Shown: one piece after another, positions 26,355 to 35,238 of the stretch | Layout of the letters: each line of letters begins with the position of its first letter | Numbering within the stretch: the stretch's first letter is position 1 | Assembly (NCBI RefSeq): GCF_040545925.1 | Contig: NZ_JBEPMX010000006.1 | Location: forward strand, 90,937 to 154,936 | From: Alkalibacillus flavidus | GTDB lineage: Bacteria; Bacillota; Bacilli; Bacillales; Alkalibacillaceae | Direction of reading: 5' to 3' | Length of the DNA stretch: 64,000 bases | The notes under the pieces: model-generated | Told to the model about the DNA's origin: nothing | Databases searched by the model: none | The model's input: the letters and a program-made list of their open reading frames with translations, nothing else | Program-made: the position numbers and the translations under genes

Positions 26355-27775
26355 GCTTTCCGACGTTCTTTCGCATTTTTCATGTAAATAACAATCGCAA
26401 ACACGACGAACAGTCCCATTACACCACCGAAAATCGACACGAGCAACCAATTGACGCCTTGGCTCGCTTGTACGTTATACACATTCGTCGATTCACGTTC
26501 TAAACTAACCGTATAGGTTCCATCATCGTTTTCACGAACTAAGTCATTCAAAATCAAACCACGCAGTTCCAGCCCACTATCTAAATGATCTAAATCTGCT
26601 TTTCGAAACTCAGCGCTATTATTAATCGTCACGATCACTCGGTCATCGTCTAACACGCGTTCAAACACGAGGAAATTATCATCTTGGTGTAAAACATTCA
26701 TTTCACCATCGCGGACCGCCGCGAAGTTCTCATTAATATTCGCCAATTTTTCAATATGCTTCGTCACTTGATCGTCACCAGCTAAGAAATTCATCATATC
26801 ATGCGTCGAGCCGTCTTCAATCTGGCCCGTCGCTGTATGCTCAGCGCCTTGATACAACCACGGCTCATTCGGCGTCATATACAAATAAGTCAGCGCCATC
26901 TTCCAACGCGTAATCGGATGAAGGCCACTTTCTTCCATCGCATTCGTAAATCGGTCTGTCGAATAGGAATCCATATAATGCACAACATCTTCACGACTAC
27001 GAAGTGGATCATCTAACAATAACGACATATCCGTATTAATATCATAAAAATAATCTTTTGCATCATCGTCAAAATCACGATTCACAATGCGATCCATGCC
27101 AGCATTCATCAACCCATCTGCATCATCTGCCGACAATTCACCTGCTTCACCGATCCAAAATAAATCATCACTCGCACCAGTCACCGTCTCTAAAAACGAT
27201 GTCGGCACATCCGCAACATCCTCTACATAAAAACCATCCACATTAAACTCAGACTGCCACGTCGTCACTAATTCGGAAAAATAATCCGCTGCTGAACCGC
27301 TTGTCAAATCAAGCTCGCCATCATCACTAACCCAATCTTCACTCATGAGCGGACTCGAGTCACTCACCGCATCCAATGGTAGATGAACGATAACATTCAG
27401 CCCTTCATCATGAAACGCTTCAACAGTATCTGACACATCTTCACGCGTGCCAAACGTCGCCTGAATTTGCTCGTAATTTAATACCGGCGCCCCCGTATAA
27501 TTATGACTCGCAAAGAGTGGCGAGACGACGACATCCGTGATCCCTAAATCAACAAAATGATCGACTCGCTCCTGCAATCCACGCAAGTCACCACCATGAA
27601 ACGCGTCCGGATCATCGCGGTCGACACCCTCTTCAGTCACTTCAGTTGAGTTTTGAAAACGGTCAACTAACACATAATAATATTGCCGGCGCTCGTCCTC
27701 ATCAGCCTGTCCAACTATCGGAAAAATACTTAACATGACGATGACGAACACAGCACTTGTGATCAGTCGTTTCAT
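26351..27775 (-). CDS. Membrane-anchored GH13 alpha-amylase-like protein with degenerate active site
   Basis: A 474-residue protein: signal peptide (1-25), GH13 barrel, beta domain, and a C-terminal transmembrane helix (about 444-466) with a basic tail, so it would face outwards on the membrane. The fold is clear from YYYVLVDRFQN, FHGGDLRGL and WLYQGAEHT. The catalytic regions are changed. Region I reads VIVHLPLD where VIxDxVxNH is expected; region II reads DGFYVED instead of GFRxD; region IV reads DSYSTDRF instead of DNHDxxRF. Only the region III Glu (WIGEAG, about 210) remains. It is probably a non-hydrolytic carbohydrate-binding or regulatory protein (inference). Confidence 0.85.
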   Translation of the reverse strand: MKRLITSAVFVIVMLSIFPIVGQADEDERRQYYYVLVDRFQNSTEVTEEGVDRDDPDAFHGGDLRGLQERVDHFVDLGITDVVVSPLFASHNYTGAPVLNYEQIQATFGTREDVSDTVEAFHDEGLNVIVHLPLDAVSDSSPLMSEDWVSDDGELDLTSGSAADYFSELVTTWQSEFNVDGFYVEDVADVPTSFLETVTGASDDLFWIGEAGELSADDADGLMNAGMDRIVNRDFDDDAKDYFYDINTDMSLLLDDPLRSREDVVHYMDSYSTDRFTNAMEESGLHPITRWKMALTYLYMTPNEPWLYQGAEHTATGQIEDGSTHDMMNFLAGDDQVTKHIEKLANINENFAAVRDGEMNVLHQDDNFLVFERVLDDDRVIVTINNSAEFRKADLDHLDSGLELRGLILNDLVRENDDGTYTVSLERESTNVYNVQASQGVNWLLVSIFGGVMGLFVVFAIVIYMKNAKERRKA

Positions 27776-27811
27776 CGTTGCTCCCTCTCTTCAATCAAAA
27801 ATTACCTCACA

Positions 27812-27840
27812 TAAGAAAAGCCCCAAAACGGGACTTTGTC
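27812..27840 (-). terminator. Terminator of yisL
   Basis: Minus-strand AAAGTCCC/GGGGCTTTTC hairpin directly after the stop. Confidence 0.7.
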
Positions 27841-28233
27841 TTACGGTAAAAATCCGAATGGCAGTCGTGCAAACCCTAAAACTAATACAAGAATAAGGGC
27901 CACGACTAATTGTAACCAACCGGAAAATTCTTTTTTGCCTTTCTTCGCTTTCGCTAACGTCATCTCAATTGCGGCAATCACCCAAATACCAGCGACCATT
28001 TTAATAATGTATTCGCTAAACTGCGTATCTTCTACATTCATTCCATAATGATTGAAAAATAAATCCGCACCCGTTGCGATAATCAGTAAATAAAAGACGC
28101 GTAAAACCATTTGTGTGATTTTAATCGGCTTCTCCGCTTTACCTTGTTTAATCATTGTGTAAGCGACGAAGAATAGAATTAATCCAACGCTCCATGAAAC
28201 AATATGTATAAGTGCCATTTGTGTTGCGTCCAT
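27841..28233 (-). CDS. yisL: UPF0344 / DUF1516 membrane protein YisL
   Basis: A 130-residue protein with four transmembrane helices; recognised by MALIHIVSWSVGLILFFVAY at the N-terminus and LRVFYLLIIATGADL in the second helix. Function unknown. ATG 28233 follows AAGGAGG; the longer frame upstream has no site. It diverges from rocD. Confidence 0.85.
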   Translation of the reverse strand: MDATQMALIHIVSWSVGLILFFVAYTMIKQGKAEKPIKITQMVLRVFYLLIIATGADLFFNHYGMNVEDTQFSEYIIKMVAGIWVIAAIEMTLAKAKKGKKEFSGWLQLVVALILVLVLGFARLPFGFLP

Positions 28234-28308
28234 CACATATACCTCCTTCATAATCTGTTTCCATCTTATCATGATTTGAAATTTATGGCGATAATTTTGT
28301 TGACAACT

Positions 28309-28388
28309 TTGAAACAATCACAGCAAACAGGTATAATAACAGTTAGTGTAAGCCTTATCATATCCGCGGAGACGAACATCTCCCGCGT
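28309..28388 (+). promoter_or_regulatory. rocD promoter and leader hairpin
   Basis: TTGAAA (28309-28314) and TATAAT (28332-28337) with 17-bp spacing form a sigma-A promoter. In the leader, CGCGGAGA pairs with TCTCCCGCG (28365-28387, one bulged C) followed by TTATTTTT, resembling a weak terminator or attenuator just before the ribosome binding site AGGAGGG. Confidence 0.6.
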
Positions 28389-28409
28389 TATTTTTCTAGG
28401 AGGGATTTC

Positions 28410-29600
28410 ATGACACGAAGCAGTGAAGAGATTATTCAACAAACCGACCATTTCGGAGCAAACAACTACAAGCCACTCCCGATCGTCGTATCGAAAGCAG
28501 AAGGGATTTGGGTGGAAGACCCAGAAGGTAATCGTTACCTTGATATGTTAAGTGCCTACTCAGCGGTTAACCAAGGCCACCGCCACCCGAAAATCATTCA
28601 GGCGTTAAAAGATCAAGCCGACCGCGTTACATTAACATCGCGCGCATTCCATAACGACCAACTCGGCCCTTGGTACGAAAAGATTTGTAAACTAACCAAC
28701 AAAGACATGGCGCTTCCGATGAACACAGGCGCAGAAGCTGTGGAAACGGCCATTAAAGCGATGCGTCGCTGGGCATATGATGTGAAAGGCGTTGAAGAAG
28801 ATAAAGCCGAAATCATCGCCTGCGTCGGCAACTTCCACGGCCGTACGATGTCAGCTGTATCACTATCATCTGAAGCTGACAACCAGCGCGGATTCGGCCC
28901 ACTCATGCCAGGCATCAAGCTTGTCCCTTATGGTGATACGGATGCTTTACGCGAGGCCATTACAGAAAACACAGCCGGCTTTTTACTCGAACCGATCCAA
29001 GGTGAAGCAGGCATCATCATGCCACCAGAAGGTTTCCTAAAAGAAGCTTACGACATTTGCCACGACAACAACGTCTTATTTGTTGCGGACGAAATCCAAG
29101 CAGGCCTAGCCCGTACTGGTAAAATGTTCGCGTGTGACTGGGAAGATGTCGAACCAGACATTCTCATTCTCGGTAAAGCATTAGGCGGCGGCGTATTCCC
29201 GATTTCATGCGTTGTGGCGAACGAAGATATTTTAGGCGTATTCAACCCAGGCTCACACGGCTCAACATTCGGCGGTAACCCACTCGCAAGCGCCGTATCT
29301 GTCGCATCGCTTGACGTATTAGAAGAAGAAAAACTTGCCGAACGCTCACTCGAACTCGGCCAATACATGCTAGACGAGCTACGTTCAATCGATAACCCGA
29401 TTATCAAAGAAGTCCGCGGTAAAGGGCTATTCATCGGCGTCGAACTAAACGAACCCGCTCGCAAATACTGTGAACAGCTCAAAGAAAAAGGCTTATTATG
29501 TAAAGAAACGCACGACAATGTCATCCGATTCGCCCCACCTCTCATTATCGAGAAAGACGACCTACGCTGGGCGATCGACAAAATCAAAGAAGTTTTATAA
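28410..29600 (+). CDS. rocD: Ornithine aminotransferase
   Basis: A 396-residue class III PLP aminotransferase converting ornithine and 2-oxoglutarate to glutamate semialdehyde and glutamate. OAT-specific stretches include DHFGANNYKPLPIV (about 12-26), SAYSAVNQGHRHP (about 48), the cofactor Lys in LILGKALGGGVFPISC (about 255) and GSHGSTFGGNPLA (about 285). B. subtilis rocD is sigma-L dependent; here the visible promoter is a standard sigma-A one. No other roc gene adjoins. Confidence 0.93.
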   Translation: MTRSSEEIIQQTDHFGANNYKPLPIVVSKAEGIWVEDPEGNRYLDMLSAYSAVNQGHRHPKIIQALKDQADRVTLTSRAFHNDQLGPWYEKICKLTNKDMALPMNTGAEAVETAIKAMRRWAYDVKGVEEDKAEIIACVGNFHGRTMSAVSLSSEADNQRGFGPLMPGIKLVPYGDTDALREAITENTAGFLLEPIQGEAGIIMPPEGFLKEAYDICHDNNVLFVADEIQAGLARTGKMFACDWEDVEPDILILGKALGGGVFPISCVVANEDILGVFNPGSHGSTFGGNPLASAVSVASLDVLEEEKLAERSLELGQYMLDELRSIDNPIIKEVRGKGLFIGVELNEPARKYCEQLKEKGLLCKETHDNVIRFAPPLIIEKDDLRWAIDKIKEVL

Positions 29601-29606
29601 TCATGA

Positions 29607-29646
29607 GAAAAACTCAATGCCAAACAGTCGGCATTGAGTTTTTTAT
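29607..29646 (+). terminator. Terminator of rocD
   Basis: AAAACTCAATGCC/GGCATTGAGTTTTTT hairpin, immediately before array B3. Confidence 0.9.
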
Positions 29647-29660
29647 CGTCCAAAATCACA

Positions 29661-29776
29661 TTTCACCGTATTTTGGCTAGATTTCGCCGTATATTGTCGC
29701 AAAATCGCCGTATACGAACGCTTTTTCGCCGTATCCTTTTGAAATTTCGCCGTATCAACGCAAAATTTCGCCGTAT
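29661..29776 (+). repeat. 21-bp tandem array, family B (B3), six units
   Basis: CACCGTAT at 29664, then CGCCGTAT at 29685, 29706, 29727, 29748 and 29769, exactly 21 bp apart. It lies between convergent rocD and fhuF. Confidence 0.92.
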
Positions 29777-29837
29777 CCCCCCTCAATCCACCTTCTAAAA
29801 AACAAAAAACTCGCTTCCATAGAAACGAGTTAGTCCA

Positions 29838-30653
29838 TTACGTTGAGTAACTATTCGATTGTTGCCGCATCGTTTCGCGTGTTGCTCGGCATGCTTCCTT
29901 ATTGACTTCTAATTTCGGACAGCCTTTGCAATACTTGCCTTCACTCGACGCTTCGTAATTAAAACAACACGTCGTACGCACGCGGCGAAAGGTTTGCTCG
30001 GGTTCAATATAATGATAGCCATTGTAAAAACGTTTAATCGGGTTAAATCGTTCGCCAAACACGTCTGGCGATAACTGGTGAATTAACACATTAAAATCAT
30101 CATGGAATTGATTCACGGTCGCTTCATCATGATGCCAATTGACAACCGTTTCATACATCCAATACACATAAACCATGACGTTTTCCCACAAAATCGGTCG
30201 CGGCACGTTCGACACATTCGACACTGCCTGAACTAACGAAGCTAACTGCCGGAATAACTGATCAAAAAACGGCTCGCGACTAGCGGCTAAATCCTCTGCA
30301 CAATCATAACCAACATCGTCAGCCACATATAGTTCCGGGAGCCACAGCTCGCCATTCATTTTCGAAACGAGAGCGACACGTGACCAATCAAGCGGCATCG
30401 CCACCCGCTCAGTCGAAAAAGAATACAAAGCTGGCACAATCAGCAAATAGCCGAGACGCTTCATCAGTTGCGAGCCAACGACAAAGTCGCGATCTGTCGC
30501 AAAACTCGGCTTAATCTCCGCGATTACATCCGAAAGATACGCTTCGTCTAGCAAATCATTCACAACATGTTGGCCGTCAACCGGCTCTGTCACGACACGA
30601 AAATGGTCGCGTAAAAACGCTAGATCAATTGGCTTGAACTTGTTGTGTGGCAT
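29838..30653 (-). CDS. fhuF: FhuF-family ferric-siderophore reductase
   Basis: A 271-residue IucA/IucC-FhuF-like protein. The C-terminal Cys pattern CC-x(10)-C-x2-C (RTTCCFNYEASSEGKYCKGC, about 235-255) binds the [2Fe-2S] cluster used to release iron from siderophores in the cytoplasm. ATG 30653 lies within the end of the upstream ATPase gene (28-nt overlap), with AAAGG before it, so the two are coupled. It is the last gene of the Fur-controlled import operon. Confidence 0.88.
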   Translation of the reverse strand: MPHNKFKPIDLAFLRDHFRVVTEPVDGQHVVNDLLDEAYLSDVIAEIKPSFATDRDFVVGSQLMKRLGYLLIVPALYSFSTERVAMPLDWSRVALVSKMNGELWLPELYVADDVGYDCAEDLAASREPFFDQLFRQLASLVQAVSNVSNVPRPILWENVMVYVYWMYETVVNWHHDEATVNQFHDDFNVLIHQLSPDVFGERFNPIKRFYNGYHYIEPEQTFRRVRTTCCFNYEASSEGKYCKGCPKLEVNKEACRATRETMRQQSNSYST

Positions 30654-31458
30654 AGCGATTGGCACCTTTCATTTGCCGTTGCTTACTGTATGGAATGCAC
30701 ATCGGCGCTCCACAAATCGGATCACACGTCACTTGGCATTGCAGACCAAACACCGAATGAATCAATTGTGGTGTAATAATCTCATCAGGGTCGCCTTGTT
30801 CAAAGACACTCTTGCCTTCAATTGCGACAATGTGGTCCGCATAACGACACGCTAAATTCAAATCGTGCAAGACCATCACAATCGTGCGACCTTCTTGTTC
30901 ATTCAAATCACTTAACAAATCTAAAATATCAATTTGGTGAGTCAAATCTAAAAACGTCGTCGGCTCATCGAGTAAAATAATATCCGTATCTTGTGCCAAC
31001 GTCATCGCAATCCACGCGCGCTGACGCTGACCGCCAGATAATGAATCAACCGTGCGATCTTCAAACTCTTTAATGCCTGTCACCTCGAGCGCATACTGAA
31101 CCGCTTCTTCGTCTTTTTCCGACCATTGTCTATACCAACTCTGATACGGATAACGCCCTTGTTTCACGAGTTGCAGTACCGTTAAGCCTTCAGGAGCCGT
31201 CGGAGACTGCGGCATAATCGCGAGTTGACGCGCAATGTCTTTCGTTGATGTTTTATCGATATCTTTTCCGTCTAATTCAACCGATCCGTCTTTCGGTTTT
31301 AACAAACGCGCAAGCGACTTCAATAACGTCGACTTCCCACACCCGTTACTCCCGATGAAAACGGTAATCTCACCTTTTGGAATCGTTAAATCCAACTCCT
31401 CAATGATCAATTCATCTTTATACCCGAGTGACAGCTGTTCTGTTTGAATGGCTTTCAT
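30625..31458 (-). CDS. Iron-siderophore ABC transporter ATPase
   Basis: A 277-residue FecE/FhuC-type ATPase. Walker A GSNGCGKST (about 37), signature LSGGQRQRAWIA (about 135), Walker B IILLDEPTTFLDL (about 155) and the His switch VLHDLNLA are all present. A Cys-rich stretch near the C-terminus (CQVTCDPICGAPMC) is typical of this FecE subgroup. ATG 31458 follows AGAGGGG; a further start upstream is poorly supported. Confidence 0.93.
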   Translation of the reverse strand: MKAIQTEQLSLGYKDELIIEELDLTIPKGEITVFIGSNGCGKSTLLKSLARLLKPKDGSVELDGKDIDKTSTKDIARQLAIMPQSPTAPEGLTVLQLVKQGRYPYQSWYRQWSEKDEEAVQYALEVTGIKEFEDRTVDSLSGGQRQRAWIAMTLAQDTDIILLDEPTTFLDLTHQIDILDLLSDLNEQEGRTIVMVLHDLNLACRYADHIVAIEGKSVFEQGDPDEIITPQLIHSVFGLQCQVTCDPICGAPMCIPYSKQRQMKGANRYATQQVQAN

Positions 31459-31484
31459 AAAACAAACCCCTCTCAGCAAACCAA

Positions 31485-32537
31485 TTATTTTCGACTTTTG
31501 AACAATAAGTAAATAAAATACGGTGCCCCGATTATCGAGGTGAACACCCCGACTGGCACTTCAAGCGGCATAAACAACATCCGCGCTAAAATATCAGCTA
31601 TGACGACAATCATGCCACCCACTAATGCTGACACCGGAATCAATGCGCCAAAAGCCGAACCGATAATCTTCCGTGCAATATGTGGCGCCATCAAGCCTAC
31701 GAATCCAATTCCACCCGCAAACGCAACTGCACCACCTGCAAGCGATGTACTCAATAATAACAATGTAAACCGATCGCGTTGAACTAACTGCCCAGCGTTT
31801 TTCGCTAAATCTTCACCGAGCTCTTGCATGTTCAACCGTCGTGTATAGATAAATAATATAAACGTAATCCCAAACACCCACGGGGCGAGTGTGATTACTT
31901 CATTCCAATTCGTCCCGTTCACACTACCTGTCAGCCAAATCGTCGCTTTAGACGCGGAGTGAATCGGCCCTAAAATCATTAACAATGACGTTAAGGCATC
32001 TGCCGCAGCGGCAATCCCGACACCGATCAACACGAGTCGAAACGGCGTTATTCGTCCGTTTTTCCGTGCTAGAAAATAGACGAGAAATCCGATTGATACC
32101 GCGCCAACAAACGACGCGAGGGGCATCCAATGAATGCTCAGCGTGAGCGTATTACTTCGGTCTGTATAAATCGCTAAAAACATGACCGTCGTTAACGCTG
32201 CACCGCCCGTAATCCCGATAATGTCAGGTGACGCGAGTGGGTTTCGAATCAACCCTTGCAAAATCGCACCCGACATCGCAAGTGCCGCACCCGCTAACAT
32301 CGACAGTAAAATACGGGGCATCCGGAACGAATTGACGACTAAGTTTTGCATGTCAGTACCTTGACCTAAAATCGCACGAATGACGTCGACCGGTGAAATA
32401 AACAACTGGCCGATGCCTAAACTAATAACCATCGTCACGATAGCCAAGACTGTTAACAAGGATATGATATAAAATGATTTTTTATCAAATAAAAAGGATA
32501 CTTTTCCAAATCGAAACGGAAACTGTTGGTTATTCAT
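31485..32537 (-). CDS. Iron-siderophore ABC transporter permease (FecD type)
   Basis: A 350-residue FecCD-family permease with about nine or ten helices. Family motifs: FRMPRILLSMLAGAALAMSGAILQGLIRNPLASPDIIG (about 70-108) and the ATPase-docking GGIGFVGLMAPHIAR (about 275). Its start overlaps the end of the upstream permease gene by 8 nt, so it is part of the same operon. Confidence 0.94.
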   Translation of the reverse strand: MNNQQFPFRFGKVSFLFDKKSFYIISLLTVLAIVTMVISLGIGQLFISPVDVIRAILGQGTDMQNLVVNSFRMPRILLSMLAGAALAMSGAILQGLIRNPLASPDIIGITGGAALTTVMFLAIYTDRSNTLTLSIHWMPLASFVGAVSIGFLVYFLARKNGRITPFRLVLIGVGIAAAADALTSLLMILGPIHSASKATIWLTGSVNGTNWNEVITLAPWVFGITFILFIYTRRLNMQELGEDLAKNAGQLVQRDRFTLLLLSTSLAGGAVAFAGGIGFVGLMAPHIARKIIGSAFGALIPVSALVGGMIVVIADILARMLFMPLEVPVGVFTSIIGAPYFIYLLFKSRK

Positions 32538-33528
32538 TGATCCCCCTCCTTGCTATATAAATAAAGAAGGGAGCCCCAACTAACGCGATCATCACGCCAA
32601 CTGGTGCTTCTTGCGGATAAATGACATAACGCGCCGCAATGTCTGCCATCAGCAGTAACATCGCACCGAGTAACGCGCTAAACGGTATGACCCAGCTGTA
32701 ACTAATGCCAGCAAACCATCTCGCAATATGCGGAATGACAATACCGATAAATCCAATCGGTCCCGCAATCGCAACCGCACCACCTGCGAGTAAGACGACA
32801 ACGAGCGCGCCAGCTAATTTCACTAAATATGTTTTTTGCCCTAATCCTTTCGCCATTTCCTCGCCCATCGCTAACACATTTAAATGTTTTCCTATAAATA
32901 ACGCGATCAGCCAGCCGACTATTAAATAAGGCAGGACTGACATCAGAATGTCTAAGCTACGCCCTTGCACGGACCCTGTCAGCCAAAACAGCACTTGTTC
33001 AAGCGCCGTCTCATTCATCGCAAGCATCCCTTGCGTCATCGATGAGAAAAGCGCTGCAATCGCAGCCCCTGCTAGCGTGATTTTAATCGGTGTTAAGCCG
33101 TCACTGCCGAGCGATCCTAAAAAATAAACCGTGACAGCCGCAACAGCTGCACCCGCAAATGCAAACCATGCGAATGATTGAAGCGATGTGATACCGATAA
33201 ATGTCACACCAAATACAACAAAGAAACTGGCACCCGCATTCACTCCGAATATCGTCGGTGACGCAAGCGGGTTATTCGTGAGTCCTTGCATAATCGCACC
33301 GGCAATGGCCAAACTAGCCCCAACAGCCGCTGCGATCAGTGAACGTGGTATTCGGTTGTCTTGAATAATATAATGTTCATTCGATTCATCGAAATTTATA
33401 AACGAGTCAATGATCATCTGTGTCGTAATATCAGTATAACCGTACAAGACACTCGCCCACATTAAGATGAGCACCATGATCAATCCAACTACAATTCCTA
33501 GCCCTTTAAGTGCGTTGTTTTTTAACAT
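32530..33528 (-). CDS. Iron-siderophore ABC transporter permease (FecC type)
   Basis: A 332-residue FecCD-family permease: DNRIPRSLIAAAVGASLAIAGAIMQGLTNNPLASP and GPIGFIGIVIPHIARW motifs. An upstream GTG at 33567 would lie at or before the predicted transcription start (-10 at 33575-33570), so I use ATG 33528. A tiny frame (33548 to 33522, eight codons) with its own ATG ends across this start, which could couple translation. It is divergent from the binding-protein gene and shares its Fur-controlled region. Confidence 0.85.
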   Translation of the reverse strand: MLKNNALKGLGIVVGLIMVLILMWASVLYGYTDITTQMIIDSFINFDESNEHYIIQDNRIPRSLIAAAVGASLAIAGAIMQGLTNNPLASPTIFGVNAGASFFVVFGVTFIGITSLQSFAWFAFAGAAVAAVTVYFLGSLGSDGLTPIKITLAGAAIAALFSSMTQGMLAMNETALEQVLFWLTGSVQGRSLDILMSVLPYLIVGWLIALFIGKHLNVLAMGEEMAKGLGQKTYLVKLAGALVVVLLAGGAVAIAGPIGFIGIVIPHIARWFAGISYSWVIPFSALLGAMLLLMADIAARYVIYPQEAPVGVMIALVGAPFFIYIARRGINE

Positions 33529-33569
33529 CGTTGAGATAGACCTTTCATAAACCTTCTCGTTCACCACCC

Positions 33570-33683
33570 ATATTACGCTAATTGATAATGAATGTCAATT
33601 TAATTGAAATTCATTATCAATTATTTATTGACATTATCATTAAGTCCGTATATGATAATAACCGTAAATGATAATCATTATCA
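33570..33683. promoter_or_regulatory. Divergent promoters with three Fur boxes
   Basis: Three 7-1-7 Fur boxes: TGATAATGAATGTCA (33583-33597), TGAAATTCATTATCA (33605-33619) and the near-perfect TGATAATCATTATCA (33669-33683). Rightward promoter TTGACA (33628-33633), 17 bp, TATGAT (33651-33656). Leftward promoter TTGACA (33599-33594), 17 bp, TAATAT (33575-33570). The boxes overlap both promoters, so iron-bound Fur should shut off both directions. Confidence 0.92.
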
Positions 33684-33714
33684 TCAAAACAAACAAGATA
33701 AAGGGGTAGGATTC

Positions 33715-34740
33715 ATGAAGAAATTATGGATTTTAGTCGCGTTCGTCGCCTTCACCCTCTTCTTAGCTGCTTGCGGTAGCGATAATAATGAAGAGACAAC
33801 AGGCAATGACGGAAGCGAAGACACATCAGAAGAACAAAACAACGAATCATCTGAGGATTCATCCAACGATTCAGAAGAAAACAGCTCATACGTCGTGGAA
33901 CACGCAATGGGTGAAACCGAAATCGAAGGGCAACCTGAAGATATCGTGATTTTAACGAACCACGGAACAGAAGCACTTCTATCATTAGGCATCACACCAG
34001 TTGGAGCTGTTCAATCATGGACAGGTGACCCTTGGTACGACCATATTGAAGACGACATGGAAGGCGTTAACGTTGTCGGTTTAGAAAACGACATCTCACT
34101 TGAAAGCATCGCCGAATTAGACCCAGATTTAATTATCGGTAACAAAATGCGTCAAGAAGATCAGTACGAACAGCTAAGCGCGATTGCTCCAACTGTTTTT
34201 GAAGAAACATTACGTGGTGACTGGAAAGTGAACTTCGAATTAATCGCTGAAGCAGTTGGCATGCCAGAGAAAGGCCAAGAAGTGTTAGACGAATACAACA
34301 ATCGTGTTGATCAACTAGCGAGCGATCTTGAAGAGAACGGCAAACTTGACACGAAAGTCTCAATCGTCCGTTTCATGGCAGGCGATGTGCGTATTTACCA
34401 TAAAGACTCATTCTCCGGCATTATTTTAGAAGAAATCGGACTTGAACGCCCAGAAGCACAAGATAAAGACGACTTCGCAGCGAAAAACGTCACGAAAGAA
34501 CGTATCGACGAAATGGATGGCGACGTCATTTTCTACTTCACGTATGAAACAGGCGACGGCGAAGCATCCACAGTCGAAGAAGAATGGATTAACGACCCAC
34601 TTTGGAACAACTTAAGCGCTGTTGAAGCTGGTAACGTCCACGAAGTAAGCGACACAATCTGGAATACAGCAGGTGGCGTCAGAGCTGCCAACCTCATGCT
34701 CGACGACTTAGAGCAATATTTACTAAACAGTGATTCATAA
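33715..34740 (+). CDS. Iron-siderophore-binding lipoprotein
   Basis: A 341-residue periplasmic-binding-protein-like lipoprotein of the FepB/FeuA class. It has a signal peptide with lipobox LAAC (Cys about 19), a Ser/Glu/Asp-rich linker (about 22-60) and a TroA-type domain starting HAMGETEIEG, with VGLENDISLESIAELDPDLIIG (about 120-142). The strongly acidic linker suits a salt-adapted host. ATG 33715 follows AAAGGGG. It is transcribed divergently from the permease-ATPase-reductase operon under shared Fur control. Confidence 0.93.
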   Translation: MKKLWILVAFVAFTLFLAACGSDNNEETTGNDGSEDTSEEQNNESSEDSSNDSEENSSYVVEHAMGETEIEGQPEDIVILTNHGTEALLSLGITPVGAVQSWTGDPWYDHIEDDMEGVNVVGLENDISLESIAELDPDLIIGNKMRQEDQYEQLSAIAPTVFEETLRGDWKVNFELIAEAVGMPEKGQEVLDEYNNRVDQLASDLEENGKLDTKVSIVRFMAGDVRIYHKDSFSGIILEEIGLERPEAQDKDDFAAKNVTKERIDEMDGDVIFYFTYETGDGEASTVEEEWINDPLWNNLSAVEAGNVHEVSDTIWNTAGGVRAANLMLDDLEQYLLNSDS

Positions 34741-34754
34741 TTGATATATTAGCC

Positions 34755-34798
34755 GTAAAAAGCCTTGAATCAGACCCCCGATTCAAGGCTTTTTTATA
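34755..34798 (+). terminator. Terminator of the siderophore-binding protein gene
   Basis: AAAAGCCTTGAATC/GATTCAAGGCTTTTTT hairpin, just before array B4. Confidence 0.9.
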
Positions 34799-34809
34799 TG
34801 ATTTAGCGA

Positions 34810-34925
34810 TTTCGCCGTATATTTAAGGATTTTCGCCGTATAATTTATGAATACCGCCGTATTAAAGCAAAATTTCGCCGTATCAACCCGCATTTCCGCC
34901 GTATAGCCGCAATATTTCGCCGTAT
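34810..34925 (+). repeat. 21-bp tandem array, family B (B4), six units
   Basis: CGCCGTAT at 34813, 34834, 34855, 34876, 34897 and 34918, exactly 21 bp apart, between two convergent transcription units and their terminators. Confidence 0.92.
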
Positions 34926-34929
34926 CCCC

Positions 34930-34968
34930 ACAAAAAAAGCGCTCAAGCTCTACCACTCAAGCGCTAAA
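34930..34968 (-). terminator. Terminator of the small membrane-protein pair
   Basis: AGCGCT repeats flank an imperfect stem; on the minus strand it ends in seven T. Confidence 0.7.
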
Positions 34969-34979
34969 CACATTCCATT

Positions 34980-35225
34980 TTATACAAATTCCAATATCGC
35001 ACTGAAAAACACAAACAATGCTAATACCCCGATGAACGCGGCAAGACCTTTTTTCCCATCAACAAAGCGTCGCGCCGACATTAAGCCGAGCATAACACTT
35101 CCTGTGATCAAAGCCGTTGTCATATAAGCTGAATTATTTAATACAAAATTCAAAACGATTAAAAACATCGTCCCGAATGAAAATATAATTTCTGCAATCA
35201 ATAATTTTCGTCCTGTTTCGCTCAT
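34980..35225 (-). CDS. Small three-helix membrane protein, unknown
   Basis: An 81-residue protein with three hydrophobic segments (about 8-27, 34-50 and 60-78). AAAGGAGAGG precedes the ATG. It follows the next small membrane gene by 13 nt, so the two are probably co-transcribed. Not assigned to a family. Confidence 0.65.
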   Translation of the reverse strand: MSETGRKLLIAEIIFSFGTMFLIVLNFVLNNSAYMTTALITGSVMLGLMSARRFVDGKKGLAAFIGVLALFVFFSAILEFV

Positions 35226-35238
35226 TCTTGCCTCTCCT

